Below the pieces are notes generated by a model that did no database searches, was not told the origin of the DNA, and saw nothing but the letters and a program-made list of their open reading frames with translations. Made by a program: the position numbers and the translations under genes. A DNA stretch of 14,588 bases from Micromonosporaceae bacterium. GTDB lineage: Bacteria; Actinomycetota; Actinomycetes; Mycobacteriales; Micromonosporaceae. Below, in pieces: positions 13,760-14,588 of the stretch. The stretch is from assembly GCA_019690055.1 (NCBI GenBank), contig JADGGF010000055.1, positions 1 through 14,588 on the forward strand. Direction: 5' to 3'. Positions within the stretch are counted from its first letter, which is position 1. Each line of letters starts with the position of its first letter.

Positions 13760-13906
13760 CCCACTGGTTCGCCTCCGGGCAGCCGGGCTGTCCCGTGTGT
13801 GCGAGAGACCAAGTCAGTGGGTGAGCGCGGATGGGCGCCGCGCGCCCACCGAACCGAACGACTACCCAACCGAACGAGAACTGACCGAACCGAACGAGGC
13901 CGTCGC
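13760..13906 (+). promoter_or_regulatory. Structured rpsT leader with hairpins and a repeated motif
   Basis: CCCACTG (13760-13766) can pair with CAGTGGG (13815-13821), enclosing a GC-rich inner region. A tight hairpin follows: TGGGCGC (13832-13838) and GCGCCCA (13842-13848) with a 3-nt loop. Then AACCGAACGA, or its ACCGAACGA core, occurs three times (13852-13861, 13868-13877, 13888-13897) up to the ribosome site GAGG at 13896-13899. S20 synthesis is known to be feedback-regulated in E. coli, so a regulatory leader is plausible, but this structure is my inference and I do not recognise a named RNA family. Confidence 0.5.
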
Positions 13907-14173
13907 GTGGCGAACATCAAGTCCCAGATCAAGCGCAACCGGCAGAACGAGAAGCGCCGGCTGCGGAACAAGTCGGTCAAGTCGTCGCTGAAGACGGCGA
14001 TCCGCAAGTTCCACGAGACCGCCGCCACCGGCGACATCGAGACGGCGACGGTGCTGATGCGCGACGCCGCCCGCAAGCTCGACAAGGCCGCGAGCAAGGG
14101 TGTCATTCACCCCAACCAGGCGGCGAACCGCAAGTCGGCGATCGCCAAGAAGCTCGCGTCACTCGCCAGCTGA
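13907..14173 (+). CDS. rpsT: 30S ribosomal protein bS20
   Basis: 88 residues, the normal length. GTG 13907 follows GAGG with 7-nt spacing. The frame is open further upstream, but MANIKSQIKRN is the conserved bS20 start. The Lys/Arg-rich three-helix protein is recognisable throughout, including the HPNQAANRKSAIAKKL segment near the C-terminus. It binds 16S rRNA early in 30S assembly. It stands alone on the + strand with its own promoter, divergent from the DUF4240-like gene and convergent with the membrane-protein/holA pair. The rpsT-holA adjacency is widespread in actinobacteria. Confidence 0.98.
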   Translation: MANIKSQIKRNRQNEKRRLRNKSVKSSLKTAIRKFHETAATGDIETATVLMRDAARKLDKAASKGVIHPNQAANRKSAIAKKLASLAS

Positions 14174-14206
14174 GTACCTGGCTGTTCGGGTACCCACCCG
14201 CTCAGC
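14169..14206. terminator. Possible terminator between rpsT and the convergent membrane-protein gene
   Basis: Two nested inverted repeats: GCTGAG (14169-14174) with CTCAGC (14201-14206), and inside them GTACC (14174-14178) with GGTAC (14189-14193). Both stems touch the ends of the convergent genes. The fold is interrupted on its 3' side, so it is weaker than the other terminators here. Confidence 0.45.
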
Positions 14207-14486
14207 ACGAGCGGCTCGGGATCGAGGGGGCTCGGCCGCGAGCCACGCCCCGGGCCGGTGGTCGGCGCGGCGGTCGGCGGGCCAGGCCGGCCACGACGTC
14301 GTTGAACTTCACCATCGCCGCCACGGTGAGCGGGATGGCCAGCACGCTCCACCAGTTGAGCAGCTCGGCCAGAGCCAGCAGCGCCGACACGGCGATCGAC
14401 CCCTCGAACAGCACGGCCGTCATCACTGGTCCCGGCTGGTAGTGCCGCAGCCGGAGCAGACGGTGGTACAGCGGTGCGTGATTCAC
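14202..14486 (-). CDS. Small two-TM membrane protein, function unknown
   Basis: 94 residues from GTG 14486, preceded by a GGGGGA run. The start overlaps the holA stop as GTGA, so translation is probably coupled to holA. Two hydrophobic segments are predicted, at about 22-41 and 44-61. The N-terminus is short and basic (Arg11, Arg13, several His), and the C-terminal tail is Arg/Pro-rich (70-92) and probably cytoplasmic. No enzymatic motif is visible and I do not recognise a named family, although small membrane proteins at this position are familiar in Micromonosporaceae-type genomes. A competing antisense-style frame across 14107-14514 lacks membrane or domain character. Its order (holA, then this gene, converging on rpsT) does not suggest a role. 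Confidence 0.7.
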   Translation of the reverse strand: MNHAPLYHRLLRLRHYQPGPVMTAVLFEGSIAVSALLALAELLNWWSVLAIPLTVAAMVKFNDVVAGLARRPPRRPPARGVARGRAPSIPSRSC

Positions 14487-14588
14487 CCCGTCCCCCGCCG
14501 TGACCGCGCCGCACCCCCCGACCCGGGCCGCGCCGGTGAATTGCGCAGACCGACCAGGGTCATGATCGCGCTCTCCAAGGCGTACGAC
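14483..14588 (-). CDS. holA: DNA polymerase III delta subunit, C-terminal end only
   Basis: Open from the window edge to TGA at 14485-14483, with 34 codons visible. The first residues (SYALESAIMTLVGLR) resemble the final helix of actinobacterial HolA, and a Gly/Arg-rich tail follows. HolA is the clamp-loader subunit that opens the sliding clamp in replication. The assignment rests on this short helix and on the well-known placement of holA beside rpsT; the bulk of the gene lies outside the window. Its stop overlaps the start of the small membrane protein gene. Confidence 0.65.
   Translation of the reverse strand, partial: SYALESAIMTLVGLRNSPARPGSGGAARSRRGTG

Noticed and set aside
13799..13906. 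A 36-codon upstream extension of rpsT
   Set aside because: The conserved bS20 start MANIKSQ begins at GTG 13907 behind GAGG; the extension is the leader RNA.
14107..14514. An alternative 135-codon minus-strand frame over the small membrane protein
   Set aside because: It overlaps the end of rpsT and the holA stop, is Arg/Gly/Pro-rich and has no membrane segments; the 94-residue frame has two clear ones and a coupled start.

Overview
The window is very GC-rich, with GTG starts, short overlapping genes and terminators that lack U-tracts. Together with a holA / rpsT / lepA neighbourhood this points to an actinomycete, most likely of the Micromonosporaceae (inference; no 16S rRNA is present). 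Two blocks meet at a shared terminator near 9324-9352.

Left block (1-9302, all + strand): a type IV pilus (T4P) locus. It opens with three tandem modular pilins. The first is cut by the window edge; the second (551-1483) and third (1545-2465) are complete. Each has, or retains the end of, a GspG-like pilin scaffold, then a Thr/Pro/Ser/Gly-rich linker like those of secreted glycoside hydrolases, then a C-terminal beta-sandwich. The sandwich is a four-cysteine fibronectin-III-like domain in the first two and a CBM6/35-like carbohydrate-binding fold in the third. Strong stem-loops follow the first and third pilin genes. Next come pilT (retraction ATPase), pilB (extension ATPase with an MshEN-like N-terminus), pilC (platform), and three minor-pilin genes (PilV/GspI-like, PilW/GspJ-like and a large PilX-like protein). 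These six genes overlap or nearly touch, so they look like one operon. The PilV-like gene carries at codon 5 the only TTA codon I found in the window.

Right block (9405-14588): lepA, a NUDIX hydrolase and pilD (prepilin peptidase) read leftward, the first two overlapping by 3 nt, so the peptidase that matures the pilins may be co-transcribed with a housekeeping translation factor. Upstream on the same strand lies a DUF4240-like gene. rpsT reads rightward from a good promoter with a structured, repeat-containing leader. Facing it are a small two-TM membrane protein and the last codons of holA.

How it fits together: PilD processes the pilins, PilB and PilC polymerise them, PilT retracts the fibre, and the modular pilins would display sugar-binding or adhesive domains along or at the tip of a retractable fibre. 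The most novel element is this set of near-identical pilin scaffolds carrying different C-terminal cargo. No pilM, pilN, pilO or secretin gene is in the window. No non-coding stretch exceeds 300 bases; the longest (13652-13906) holds the rpsT promoter and leader. I saw no tRNA, CRISPR array, IS element or prophage gene.
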